Positions 15,802 to 24,629 are shown, counted from the first letter of the stretch. The stretch is 49,800 nucleotides of DNA from Planctomycetales bacterium (GCA_027452145.1 DAIDHB010000249.1:1-49800); one strand, 5' to 3'. Made by a program: numbers and translations. The notes: a model not told the origin generated them from the sequence alone.

Positions 15802-16114
15802 GCCATCCGGCCGGCCCAGGGGGTTCCAGAATCGTCCGGTAGCCGAAGGTCGGCGGACGGAGCCGCCTCCTACAGCAGAAATTGCCCCGATCAGGGGCGG
15901 TTCCTGCCGTCGATCCCCGACACCTTGCGGCAGACGGACCACTACGGCATCCAATCGCCCTCCGGGACGATCTCGCCCCCTCTGCCCGGCCGACCGGCGG
16001 TCTCCGGACCTCCATCGCGAACGGCCGTGACCCGGCGAGCGGCCGGGTCCGGCCGATCCCCTGTCCTGTGCTTCCCTGCCCCGTCCTGCCCTTTCACCCG
16101 GGAGCTTGCCTGCC
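15802..16114. other. Intergenic region after the Fe-S carrier gene
   Basis: About 310 bases. A small hairpin (GGCGG-N6-CCGCC, 15852-15867) about 50 bases after the stop may help termination. Nothing else is recognised. Confidence 0.4.
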
Positions 16115-16447
16115 ATGCCGACCAGGTCCGCGGCTGCCGATAGCGACCCGTTGAAGGCCGTCGCCGACGCGATGGATGCCGCCGTCCAGGCGGGGAAGGA
16201 CGGGGCCGAGCGGGTCCGCCTCGGCGCGTCCGACGCCATGCCGGCGATCGGCCGGTTCCTGTCGAGCGCGGTCTATCACACCAGCTACACCGTCTCGTAC
16301 GGCCTCGTCTTCCCGGCGGCGATGGTGGCCCGGGTAATCCCGAAGGATAACGCGGTCGTCCACGGACTCGTCGACGGCGCCCGCGCGGCGGCCGACGCGC
16401 TCCGCGGGTCCTCCGCTCCAGCCTCGGCCGTCGAGCCCGAGACCTGA
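16115..16447 (+). CDS. Small helical protein of unknown function, first gene of the pseudo-ATPase cluster
   Basis: Encodes 110 residues; GGGAG lies about 10 bases before the ATG. It has no signal peptide. The N-terminal third is an Ala-rich amphipathic helix (KAVADAMDAAVQAGKDGAE), the centre a hydrophobic stretch (YTVSYGLVFPAAMVARVIP) that may dip into or lie along a membrane, and the end is another Ala-rich helix. The plan recalls small DUF5132-like proteins that occur next to HMA-domain P-type ATPases, but I cannot assign it firmly. It lies 75 bases upstream of the pseudo-ATPase gene and is probably co-transcribed. Confidence 0.7.
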   Translation: MPTRSAAADSDPLKAVADAMDAAVQAGKDGAERVRLGASDAMPAIGRFLSSAVYHTSYTVSYGLVFPAAMVARVIPKDNAVVHGLVDGARAAADALRGSSAPASAVEPET

Positions 16448-16522
16448 CGTCGATCCGCCAGTCGGTCCGTCCGTCCGGCGTCCCATCTCCCTCGTGCTCA
16501 GGTCTCACCGGGTCCTCCTCGA

Positions 16523-18802
16523 ATGACGGCCGCCGATCCGCGGGTCTCGTTCCCGTCGCCCGGAGTGATCCGCGTCCACAACCGCGCGCTGTTCGCCGAC
16601 GCGGACGGCTCGGCGTGCCGGACCTTCCTCGAGCGGGTGTTCCTCGCCGAGGGCGTGCGCAGCGTCTCGATCCGCGGCGGGCGCGCGCCGTTTGCCGAGA
16701 TCCGTCACGCTCCTGATGCGGACGGCTCGATGGCTGTCCTCGAGCGGATCATCGCCCTGCTCCGCCAGCCGCCTGGTCCGGCGGGCGAGGTCGCGGGCAC
16801 GGACGAGCGCCGGCTACCGTCCCCGCACGCTGGGCGGACCGTCCCGCCGCCCGCAAGCACCGCCCGCGACCATCGCGGGATCGTCCGCTATTACCCGCAT
16901 GGACGGCTGGTCTCAGGCTGGGAGACGCGGCTCGACCGGCCGGGCCGGCTGCGGCTCAGGAACCGGGCCCTCCACCGCCGTTCCGGCCTCTGCCGCGTCG
17001 TCGAGCGCGAGCTGCTGGGCGTCCTGGGAATCGAGCATTGCCGGGCCCGCCCGAACGGCGGGACCGTGCTGGTTGCGTACGACCCGGAGCAGCTCGATCC
17101 GATCGCGGTCATCGAGACCCTGGATGCGGTGCTTGCCGCGGCCGGTCCAGCCGGCCGGACCGACCCGCTCGACCTGCACCTGCCGCTCTCCACGGCCAGC
17201 CTGCCGGTCGCGGCCCTGGCCCAGACCGCCGTGCCGGCGCTCCTGCCGGCGGCCGTGGCCCTGGTCGCCTTCACGACGTTTCGCTCGGTCCGCGAGGCGG
17301 CGTTTGACCTGGTACGGCGCCGGGGACGTCCCGGTCCGGCCGCGCTGGACGCGGCCGTCATGATCGGCTGCCTGGGCACGATGTCGATCCTGCCCGGGGC
17401 GGTACTCGGCTGGTGCTCGAGCCTGGGCCGCACGCTGATCGTGCGGGCCGAGCACGACTCGCGGAGGGTGCTCCTGGGCTCGTTCGGCAAGCGGCCGGGC
17501 GCGGCCTGGCTCTGGCGGGACGGGACCGAGATCCGGGTGGCCGCCGATCGCCTCCGGCCGGGCGACCACGTCATCGCGACGGCCGGGGAATTCGTCCCGG
17601 CGGACTGTCGGATCGTGGCCGGCCGGGCGCTGGTCGACGAGCACGCGCTGACGGGCGAGGCGACGCCCGTCGAGCGCCGGGTCGGCGATCGCCTCCACGC
17701 GGCGACGCTGGTGATGGCCGGAGAGGTCATCGTCCTGGTCGAGGCCGCGGGGCCTCGGACGGCCGCGGCCGAGATCGGCCGCATCCTCGAGCAGACGGCC
17801 GGCTACCGGACCCAGGCCCAGCAGCGGGGCGAACGGATCGCGGCCGACGCGGTGCTGCCGGCCCTCGCCCTGGGGGCGGCCGGGATGGCCATGATGGGGC
17901 CGTCGGGTGCCCTGGCCGTGCTCCACCGCGACCTCGACACCGGACCTCGCATGGCGATGCCGCTGGCCCTCGTGTCCTCGCTGGCGAGGTGTGCCCACCT
18001 GGGAATCCTCGTGAAGGACGGCCGGGCGCTCGAGGCGATGCGCGGGGTCGATACCCTGCTGCTGGATCAATCGGCCGTCCTCGTCCGGGGCCGCCGGGGC
18101 AATGGCCGGATCATCGAGGACATGCGGGCGCGGGGCGTTCGCGAGGTGGGCCTGGTCTCGGGCGATGATGAGGAGGCAACGGCCCGGCTGGCCGCCCTGC
18201 TGGGCGTGGACCGCTCCTTTGCCGGCGTCAGGCCCGAGGAAAAGGCGGGCCTGGTTGAACGCCTCCGGGCGGAGGGCCGTCGCGTCTGTTTCGTCGGCGA
18301 CGGGCGGCTCGACGCGGCGGCGATGCGAGCGGCCGATGTGTCGGTCTCGGCCTCGGTCCGCGGCCCGGCGAGCGTGGCGGAGGACGCCGCGCAGGTCGTG
18401 CTGCTCGACGGCGAGCTCTCGCGGCTCTGCGACCTGTTCGACGCCTCCCGGAACCTCGGCCGCGACGTCCGACGGGCCTGGGCGATCGTGCTGATTCCGA
18501 ACGTCGCCTGCGTCGTCGGGGCCTTCACGATGGGATTCGGACTGCTGGTATCGGTGGCGGTCAACAACCTGGCGGCGCTCGGCGCGCTGGCCAGCTCCGC
18601 GGTGGGGCTGCGCGAGGTCGCGCAGCTCGAGGCCGAGCGCCGGCACCGACAGGAGATCGCCGGGGCCTTCGTCACGAGGTATGATGATGACGTTCACCCG
18701 GACGGAGACGCGACCGAGGTCGCCGGGAAGTCTCTCCTTCCGGCCTCCGATCGCGCCGAGATCGGCGGCCCGGTCGTCCTCGAGTCCTCTTCATTGAATT
18801 GA
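16523..18802 (+). CDS. Degenerate P-type ATPase (pseudo-enzyme) with HMA_2-like N-terminal domains
   Basis: Encodes 759 residues. The N-terminus holds two HMA_2-like domains (about 10-80 and 125-205, the second with GWETRLDRPGRLRLRN); neither has a CxxC metal site. The P1B-type ATPase frame follows: membrane helices, actuator loop with HALTGEATPVE (T377), membrane region, then the phosphorylation domain. The key motifs are broken. The membrane CPC motif reads TGPRMAMP. DKTGT reads DQSAV (Asp515 kept, Lys and Thr lost). The nucleotide-binding domain, normally about 130 residues between DKTGT and the second half of the P domain, is reduced to about 10. GDGxNDxxAL reads GDGRLDAAAM (592-601). The rest of the P domain and the last helices are well preserved. 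It is therefore unlikely to hydrolyse ATP or carry metal, yet the frame is intact, suggesting a selected non-catalytic role in the inner membrane. Confidence 0.88.
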   Translation: MTAADPRVSFPSPGVIRVHNRALFADADGSACRTFLERVFLAEGVRSVSIRGGRAPFAEIRHAPDADGSMAVLERIIALLRQPPGPAGEVAGTDERRLPSPHAGRTVPPPASTARDHRGIVRYYPHGRLVSGWETRLDRPGRLRLRNRALHRRSGLCRVVERELLGVLGIEHCRARPNGGTVLVAYDPEQLDPIAVIETLDAVLAAAGPAGRTDPLDLHLPLSTASLPVAALAQTAVPALLPAAVALVAFTTFRSVREAAFDLVRRRGRPGPAALDAAVMIGCLGTMSILPGAVLGWCSSLGRTLIVRAEHDSRRVLLGSFGKRPGAAWLWRDGTEIRVAADRLRPGDHVIATAGEFVPADCRIVAGRALVDEHALTGEATPVERRVGDRLHAATLVMAGEVIVLVEAAGPRTAAAEIGRILEQTAGYRTQAQQRGERIAADAVLPALALGAAGMAMMGPSGALAVLHRDLDTGPRMAMPLALVSSLARCAHLGILVKDGRALEAMRGVDTLLLDQSAVLVRGRRGNGRIIEDMRARGVREVGLVSGDDEEATARLAALLGVDRSFAGVRPEEKAGLVERLRAEGRRVCFVGDGRLDAAAMRAADVSVSASVRGPASVAEDAAQVVLLDGELSRLCDLFDASRNLGRDVRRAWAIVLIPNVACVVGAFTMGFGLLVSVAVNNLAALGALASSAVGLREVAQLEAERRHRQEIAGAFVTRYDDDVHPDGDATEVAGKSLLPASDRAEIGGPVVLESSSLN

Positions 18803-18821
18803 GCGGGAGTGGGGCGCGGTC

Positions 18822-19370
18822 ATGGCCGAGAAGAACAGCACGCGAGGCAAGTCCAGGGAGCGCGACGAGTCCCCTGACGGGATCAGCCTGAGGAGCCGGG
18901 ACGTTGCCAGCGCCCCCACGCGGGACATGAAGCGCTTCGACTTCTTCCTGGTGGACACCGGGTGGAACGCGCCCGTGAGCAAGGTCGTCCGGGCGAATCT
19001 CAGGAGCCTGTTCGACGTCGGCGGCTACCACGAGCACGACCACCTGTACGAGCTGAGCCCCCAGCAGTCGGCGGTGATCCTCGGCCGCGCGCCCGAGAAC
19101 ATCGGCTGCGACCCGACGATCATCGTGTATGACCTGTACGGCTCGACCCGGGTGAAATCGGGCAACTATCATGGTTTCCGGCTCAACCTCGGCCTGATGC
19201 GGCACCCCGAACAGGCCCTGGCCCGGCTCCAGGAATTCACCCGCTTCATCGCCATGCATCGCACCGCCGAACGCCTCGACCGCGAGGTCCGTCGCGAGCT
19301 CCACCGCGAGGGCCTCGAGGGGATCGTCAAGGTCCTGCGCGAGACGTCCATGGAAATGCTGATCGAGTAA
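18822..19370 (+). CDS. Conserved-looking protein of unknown function in the pseudo-ATPase cluster
   Basis: Encodes 182 residues and starts only 19 bases after the pseudo-ATPase stop; GGGAG lies about 13 bases before the ATG. The first 35 residues are charged and disordered. The compact part (36-182) starts KRFDFFLVDTGWNAPVSKVV and contains LSPQQSAVILGRAP, DPTIIVYDLYG and a C-terminal charged helix pair (ARLQEFTRFIAMHRTAERLDRE). There is no signal peptide or membrane helix, so it is probably cytoplasmic. I do not recognise the family. Confidence 0.75.
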   Translation: MAEKNSTRGKSRERDESPDGISLRSRDVASAPTRDMKRFDFFLVDTGWNAPVSKVVRANLRSLFDVGGYHEHDHLYELSPQQSAVILGRAPENIGCDPTIIVYDLYGSTRVKSGNYHGFRLNLGLMRHPEQALARLQEFTRFIAMHRTAERLDREVRRELHREGLEGIVKVLRETSMEMLIE

Positions 19371-19406
19371 CCCCAAGGCTCCCGTCCCGTGAGGCCCTCG
19401 CCCGCC

Positions 19407-19610
19407 ATGAACGAGGAAATCCCCGTCCTGCCAGCCGTCGTCGGCACGTGCATCGCCCTGTTCCTGGGCTACGAGATTAACCGGCGAAGGCACAAGCTGC
19501 GCAAGGTCTTCAACACCTTCAACAAGACCGAGAGCCGGATCGCCGAGGCGCTGGAGATGATGGTCGACAGCGGCCAGCTCCGCCCTTACGTCCCCACCCG
19601 GGCGGGCTGA
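19407..19610 (+). CDS. Small single-pass membrane protein
   Basis: Encodes 67 residues from the ATG at 19407, 36 bases after the preceding stop. Residues about 7-24 (LPAVVGTCIALFLGYEI) form one membrane helix, followed by a strongly basic patch (NRRRHKLRK) that would lie in the cytoplasm and an amphipathic tail. It is probably the last gene of the pseudo-ATPase operon. Function unknown. Confidence 0.65.
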   Translation: MNEEIPVLPAVVGTCIALFLGYEINRRRHKLRKVFNTFNKTESRIAEALEMMVDSGQLRPYVPTRAG

Positions 19611-19974
19611 TCGTCGCCCCCGGGGCAACTCTTCCAGAGTCAACGAATCTCTGGGTTGGGTAAAGATTGCGGCCTGCGCAGCCGATAACGAGTGACAGCC
19701 TGTTCCAGAAGGCCCCGAGACTGTTCTCTAGGGTGGGGGCAACCCACCGAGTTCATGCGGTGACAGTTGGTGGGTTTCACCTACCCTGCAAAACAGTGAC
19801 CGCTGCTTTCTGGACAGATTCTCACCGGCGATCGGTGCGTTCGGCGAGCGCGCCGGATGGAGGCAAGAAGGAACGGCCCACCAAATCCCAGGGATGGGCG
19901 GTGGCCGGCCCGGGGCGCCGATGCGCCTACCCCGATTGCTCAGGGCCTGTACGTTCGGCCGAGGGCCAACTCTC
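19611..19974. other. Intergenic region holding a long palindrome
   Basis: About 360 bases between the small membrane protein gene and the lipoprotein gene, containing the 118-bp inverted repeat at 19700-19817. The remaining part must hold the promoter of the next gene, but none stands out. Confidence 0.6.
19700..19817. repeat. 118-bp near-complete palindrome (MITE-like)
   Basis: The left arm (from CTGTTCCAGAAGG through ACTGTTCTCTAGGGTGGG to AACCCACC) matches the reverse complement of the right arm (CTGTCCAGAAAGC, ACTGTTTTGCAGGGTAGG, AACCCACC) over about 53 bases with small gaps. The short centre is GTTCATGCGGTGAC. Non-coding terminal-inverted-repeat elements of this size are typical MITEs. 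Confidence 0.75.
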
Positions 19975-21360
19975 ATGTCCCACCGGGATCGAGCGGGGAC
20001 ACGCTGCTCGATCGGAGCCAAAACGAGACGGGCCGTGCGGTGGGCGGCCCTGATGTCCGTGTTGCTCCTCTCGGGCTGCGCGGCGGTGGATGCCCGCCAG
20101 CGGACGCCCGGCGAGGACGATCTCCGCACGGCACGGCTCCAGAGTCCCGGCGGCGAAGGGGACGTGGCGGCTCCTGCGACCTCGCCCGTGCCGCCCGAGA
20201 CGCCGGCGCCGAATCCGCCGCCGGGGGATGCGGTCGCCGCCGAGGTGGCATCCGACCAGCCGCCGCCGGTTGAGGCTTCCGGGACGGGCGGGAATGCCTC
20301 GCCTCCACCGGCATCTCGCCCGGGCGCGACCACTCGCCGCGAGCTACTCCGGATGAACGACCCCTCGTTGCAGGGGCTGAGCTCGATCGCGCGCAATCGC
20401 CGGATCCACCGGATGCTGGAAGATCAGGTCCCCGAGGAGCCGGACTTTCCCGACCTCCGCGACGATCCCCTGGGGCGGGCGGGGGTGCCGATCGCCGAGC
20501 GGGACCCCTTCCCCTTCCCCTGGCTGATGAACCTGATCTACGAGGATCGGTGGGGCCTGGAGAAGGACCCCTTGCGGGCCCGGAGCCGCCGGATCCGCAA
20601 GCGCGCGACGGTCGACATCCGCGACCCGGACCCCGACACGGCCAACTTCCCCAACGGGGCCTACACGCTCCCCAAGGGGCGGCTCTACATCGAGACCTCC
20701 CCGGTCGGCTTCTACGGCCCGAGCAAGGTCTCGCCGAGGATCTACCAGTGGAACTTCCTCACGCGATACGGGCTCACCGATAACCTGGAGTTCCGCATCT
20801 TTTCCAACGGGCTGACGGTCCAGGGCGCGAAGGGGAAGCAGCCGGCCACCACGGGATTCTCGCCGCTGGCCTTCGACTTCAAGGCGAACTTCTGGGAGGA
20901 GAACACGAAGTATCACATCCCGGCCGTGGGCCTGGAGGTCTATCTCCAGACGACCTTCGGCTCGCCGGCGCTGAGCGGCGGCACCCAGCCGTCGATCAAC
21001 CTCCTCTTCGACCAGTCGCTCCCCCTGGAGATCGGGTTCGAGTGGAACGTCGGGATCACTGGCGTGCAGAACGCCGCCAGTCAGATCGTCTACGAGTTCA
21101 GCTTCCAGTGGTCGTTCCAGCGCCAGGTGGTGGAGGACTTCGACATCTTCGTCCACGGGTTCTACAACGCCGCCGCGCTGCCGCGATTGCTCAGCGTCCA
21201 GACGTTCGCGAACAACGCGCTGCCGACGATCAACGTGGTCGGCGTGGGGGGGATCTGGACGGTCAACGACCGCCTGGCGATCTTCGGCAGCTACAACTTC
21301 GGCACGACCTCCGGCTCGCCGAGTACCATCGCACTCCTGGGATTCGCCGTCGCCTTCTGA
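19975..21360 (+). CDS. Lipoprotein with predicted outer-membrane beta-barrel domain
   Basis: Encodes 461 residues; GAGGG lies about 10 bases before the ATG at 19975 (an in-frame ATG at 19921 has no such site). A basic N-region and hydrophobic core end in the lipobox LLLSGC (C35). A Pro/Ala-rich linker (about 45-130) follows, then a conserved region with PFPWLMNLIYEDRWGLEKDP and a run of alternating hydrophobic strands (about 230-461: RLYIETSPVGFYG, LEFRIFSNGLTV, VGLEVYLQTTFGS, LAIFGSYNFGTTSG, ending in an aromatic F), as expected for a barrel of the Phenol_MetA_deg or transporter type. It probably sits in the outer membrane. Substrate unknown. Confidence 0.75.
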   Translation: MSHRDRAGTRCSIGAKTRRAVRWAALMSVLLLSGCAAVDARQRTPGEDDLRTARLQSPGGEGDVAAPATSPVPPETPAPNPPPGDAVAAEVASDQPPPVEASGTGGNASPPPASRPGATTRRELLRMNDPSLQGLSSIARNRRIHRMLEDQVPEEPDFPDLRDDPLGRAGVPIAERDPFPFPWLMNLIYEDRWGLEKDPLRARSRRIRKRATVDIRDPDPDTANFPNGAYTLPKGRLYIETSPVGFYGPSKVSPRIYQWNFLTRYGLTDNLEFRIFSNGLTVQGAKGKQPATTGFSPLAFDFKANFWEENTKYHIPAVGLEVYLQTTFGSPALSGGTQPSINLLFDQSLPLEIGFEWNVGITGVQNAASQIVYEFSFQWSFQRQVVEDFDIFVHGFYNAAALPRLLSVQTFANNALPTINVVGVGGIWTVNDRLAIFGSYNFGTTSGSPSTIALLGFAVAF

Positions 21361-21571
21361 TCGGGCGGTCGCGCCGTCGGATGCCTGTCGTGCTTCATTG
21401 AAGGGTCGCACGGCGACGGGTAAACTATCAACGAACGACCATGCTCGCGACGGGCATCGGTCGAACGGTCCCGCCGGCCCGTCCATGCACGATTCTCCAT
21501 TGACGGAGCCTCCGGATGCTCGATCTCTTCTTCCTGGCGGATGCCCCCATGCCCGGGGAGGGCGACCGCGG

Positions 21572-22579
21572 ATGACCCCCGTCGGCCTACCCCCCACGAC
21601 GCCAGGCGTCTGGCTGGCCCGGATGCCCCCGGAAGGCCAGGTCGTCGTCGCCTCGACGGCCCGATCGGGATGGCACGACGTCCACGGGGCCGTCCTCGAA
21701 GGCGCCGTGCGGGAGCCCTTCGACTACTCGGCCCCGTTCCCAACAGTCCTCTTCTTCCTGAAGGGGGTCGCCGAGTGCGAATGGCGGCGCGGGCAGCGAT
21801 TCTCGCGGTTCTCGGCGCGGCCGGGCCACGTGCTCGTGAGCCCCCCCGGCGGGCCGCATCGGCTGCGGATCAATCTCCCCGTGGAGATGCTCTGGTGCGC
21901 GATCGCCCAGGACGTCATCGACCGGATCGGCCACGACGCACCGGACCCGGGCCATGGCCACGCCCCGTTCGAGGTCGTCGAGAGCATCACCCGGAGCGAC
22001 GAGGGACTCTGGAGCCTGGGACGGCGCCTGGCGGACCGGATCCTGTCGCCGATCCACGGCTCGCACCCCTATGCCGGGGCGCTCCAGACGCAGATCGCGA
22101 TCCACCTCCTCTGGCATCACTCATCGCCGCATCACGGAGCGGCCGCGGGCGATCCGGTGGCCGATCGCCGGCTGGAGTCGGTGATCCGCTACATGAAGCA
22201 GAATCTCACCGGGGACATCTCGCTCGAGAAGCTGGCGGAAATCGCCGGCCTGAGCCCGAATTACTTCCTGGGCGCCTTCCGCGAGGCCACGGGACGGACC
22301 CCGCATCGTTATGTCAACGAACTTCGGATCGCCCGGGCCTGCGAATTGCTACGGGATCCCAGGCGGCCGATCACCGAGGTTTCCCTGGCCGTCGGGTTCT
22401 CCTCGCAGAGCCACCTGACCGAGGTCTTCCGCCGAACGATGCAAACGACTCCGGCCGCCTATCGCAGTCGTCTCCTGGGGCTGAATGGCTCCGCCGCTCC
22501 GCCCCAATCGCCAGGATATCGAGAGGAGGAACCAGGGCCCGGGCCAGGGAAGGCCGAAAAGCCGATCGGGGAATCCTGA
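21572..22579 (+). CDS. AraC-family transcriptional regulator
   Basis: Encodes 335 residues; GGGGAGGG lies about 10 bases before the ATG at 21572. The N-terminal half (about 10-190) is a cupin-like effector domain (FFLKGVAECEWRRG, GHVLVSPPGGPHRLRI, the latter two typical of AraC cupins). The C-terminal two helix-turn-helix motifs (about 203-300) are standard: ISLEKLAEIAGLSPNYFLGAFREATG, then ITEVSLAVGFSSQSHLTEVFRR and TPAAYR. The last 30 residues are a Pro/Gly-rich tail. Likely targets are neighbouring genes such as the DUF454 gene 170 bases downstream; the inducer is unknown. Confidence 0.92.
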   Translation: MTPVGLPPTTPGVWLARMPPEGQVVVASTARSGWHDVHGAVLEGAVREPFDYSAPFPTVLFFLKGVAECEWRRGQRFSRFSARPGHVLVSPPGGPHRLRINLPVEMLWCAIAQDVIDRIGHDAPDPGHGHAPFEVVESITRSDEGLWSLGRRLADRILSPIHGSHPYAGALQTQIAIHLLWHHSSPHHGAAAGDPVADRRLESVIRYMKQNLTGDISLEKLAEIAGLSPNYFLGAFREATGRTPHRYVNELRIARACELLRDPRRPITEVSLAVGFSSQSHLTEVFRRTMQTTPAAYRSRLLGLNGSAAPPQSPGYREEEPGPGPGKAEKPIGES

Positions 22580-22749
22580 TAGCCAGACGCTCCCGGATCG
22601 CTACACTGGAATCAGAGAGCTCACGATCTCGGGGGAAAACAACCCACGGGGCATCGGGGATTCGTCGACGTCAGGACACGCCACGGACGAGCGGAGGCGA
22701 CCTCGACAGGGCAGGATCTCGCCCTTTCCTCCTCATCCGAGGACCTACC

Positions 22750-23877
22750 ATGGCTGCACAAAGGCGACGGAAAGGCGAGGTGCCGGGGCCGGTCGAGGCC
22801 GAAGAGCCCGCGACGACGGCGTACAACCTGGACATCGAGATCCGGGAAAAGGAGGGCCTGCTGTGGGTCTACGATCCGCGGGCCTTCCACCCGGGCCGTC
22901 GGGAGTTCTGCCGGCGGCTGATCGACTCGGCGCTGGGGCAGCCGGGGGTGCGAAGGGCGGAGGTCCGCCTCGACACCTCGTGCTGCCGGATCGATTTCGA
23001 CCGGAAGTCAGCGCGGCCCGCACGCATGGCGGAGACGTTCGCCGCGGCGGTCCGCGCCGCGATCCCGGGCCGGGACCCCCGATGGCGGCCCCGGGTCTGG
23101 CTCCCATCCGGCCAGTGGACGGCCCTGACGGCCTTTCGGACAGGGGACGGCATCGCAACCTGGGAAACCCTCGAAGACAGCCCGGGACGGCTCCGCCTGC
23201 GCCATCCGTCGCTGTCCGGCGATCGCTCGCGGCTCGCCCGACTCGCCGACGCGATGGCCGACCTCGAGGGAGTCTCCGCCTGCCGGGTGTCGTGGTGGTC
23301 GCGTACCATGACCCTCGAGCTCATCCCCGGCGAGGCCGACCCGGCGCATCTCGTCGACATCGCCCAGGCCGTCCAGGCGGACCGGCGGGCGAGTGCGGCG
23401 GCCGGCCGGGAGGTGCACGATGAGGCCGAGGAAACCGTCGCGCTGGCCACCGGCCCGCGACGGATCCTGTACCTGGCCCTGGCCGGCGGCTCGTTCACGC
23501 TGACGACGATCGGTCTCGTCGTCCCGGGCGTGCCGACCGTGCCCTTCCTGCTGGCCACCAGCTACTACCTGGCCCGCTCGTCGCCCTGGCTCGACGAACG
23601 GCTCCGGCGCGCCCCGCTCTTCGGGCCGATCCTGGCGGAGTGGGAGGCGCACCACGGCCTGAGCCGGGGCTCGAAGCTGGAATTGATGGGGCTGACCGGC
23701 ACGATCGTCGTGGTCACCCTGATCCTGGCGCCGGCGTCGCCGCTCGCCCTGCTCGCCCTCGCGCTCGTGTCGACCGCGAGCATCGCCGGGATTGCCCACC
23801 TGCCCGGGCCGGACGCGGAGCCGACGAACGGGCGCCCCTCGCCCCGGCCGGTTCCCCGGGCTTTGCCGGCCCATTGA
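22750..23877 (+). CDS. DUF454 (YbaN-like) membrane protein with N-terminal HMA_2-like domains
   Basis: Encodes 375 residues; CGAGGA lies about 7 bases before the ATG. Residues about 25-105 and 120-215 form two HMA_2-like domains; the second (TWETLEDSPGRLRLRHPSLS) matches the same region of the pseudo-ATPase at 16523 (GWETRLDRPGRLRLRNRALH). Residues about 236-345 are the DUF454/YbaN unit: ILYLALAGGSFTLTTIGLVVPGVPTVPFLLATSYYLARSSPWLDERLRRAPLFGP in outline, with three or four membrane helices. YbaN has no firm function. The joined HMA_2 and DUF454 architecture, and the shared N-terminal module with the pseudo-ATPase, suggest that both act in one membrane process. Confidence 0.88.
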   Translation: MAAQRRRKGEVPGPVEAEEPATTAYNLDIEIREKEGLLWVYDPRAFHPGRREFCRRLIDSALGQPGVRRAEVRLDTSCCRIDFDRKSARPARMAETFAAAVRAAIPGRDPRWRPRVWLPSGQWTALTAFRTGDGIATWETLEDSPGRLRLRHPSLSGDRSRLARLADAMADLEGVSACRVSWWSRTMTLELIPGEADPAHLVDIAQAVQADRRASAAAGREVHDEAEETVALATGPRRILYLALAGGSFTLTTIGLVVPGVPTVPFLLATSYYLARSSPWLDERLRRAPLFGPILAEWEAHHGLSRGSKLELMGLTGTIVVVTLILAPASPLALLALALVSTASIAGIAHLPGPDAEPTNGRPSPRPVPRALPAH

Positions 23878-24182
23878 GTCTCGCGAGACCGCGACCTTGA
23901 AACGCGCCGCCGTTCGCGTTACGTTCGTGCTGGTGAGTGCTTGCGCGGATGGTCCACAAGAGGACCGCGTCCCCGCCGGCCAATGCGGCAGGATTGCCGA
24001 CGAGGCGTGAGGAATGCGGGCCTCCCGGAGAGGACGGGGGAGCCGAACGACGAAAGTTCGGATGCGGAACCGCCTGGTCCAGCGCCGTTCGGCCCCATCG
24101 CGGCGGCCGTCCGGCGGCCCGGATAGCACGACCTCGGCCGCTGGGGTGCGGAATTGGCATCGCCTGGTTGGAGGGCGATCAT
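23878..24182. other. Intergenic region
   Basis: About 305 bases with no recognised gene, repeat or hairpin. Confidence 0.5.
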
Positions 24183-24539
24183 ATGTTACCAAGTAGCTTC
24201 ATGGCCTGCTTTTTCCTCCGCGTTTTCTTCTTCTACAGCCTGGTCCGCGCCCAGGTCAAGTTCGACACGCTGCGCGATCACTGGCTGTTCCTGGGCACCC
24301 TGTTTACTGCGGCCACGGCTTTCCTGAACTATGTCTTCATCCAGAGCGGGGGGGCGACCCAATGGCCCCTGTTGCAGCTCCAGATCGCCCGGAATTTCGG
24401 GGTGACCCCGTGGCAAGCCTACCTCGGCGAAACCTTCCTCCTCACGACGCTCTACTTCTGGCTGATGGCGAGATTCGACGAGGGCGTGATCTTCTGGACC
24501 CTGCTTCTCCTCGGCGTGCCGCTGGTTTTCCTTTTCTAA
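24183..24539 (+). CDS. Small multi-pass membrane protein of unknown function
   Basis: Encodes 118 residues; GGAGG lies about 9 bases before the ATG. Three hydrophobic segments are visible (about 5-22, 38-55 and 82-118). Aromatic residues (Phe, Tyr, Trp) are unusually frequent. No family was recognised. It lies just upstream of the kinase gene, separated by a short repeat tract. Confidence 0.65.
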   Translation: MLPSSFMACFFLRVFFFYSLVRAQVKFDTLRDHWLFLGTLFTAATAFLNYVFIQSGGATQWPLLQLQIARNFGVTPWQAYLGETFLLTTLYFWLMARFDEGVIFWTLLLLGVPLVFLF

Positions 24540-24567
24540 TCGGCAAGGCGGTCAAGGCGGTCAAGGC

Positions 24568-24592
24568 GAGCCGAGCCGAGCCGAGCCGAGCC
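24568..24592 (+). repeat. (GAGCC)5 tandem repeat
   Basis: Five exact copies of GAGCC, just after two or three copies of GGTCAAGGC (24541-24567), lie between the small membrane protein gene and the kinase start. A change of unit number could alter the leader of the kinase mRNA. Confidence 0.95.
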
Positions 24593-24629
24593 GAACAAGA
24601 CGGCCATCGGGCCTGGTGTGAGAAAGCCC

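Noticed and set aside
16913..18697. 594-codon open frame on the minus strand
   Set aside because: Antisense of the pseudo-ATPase gene, low-complexity product.
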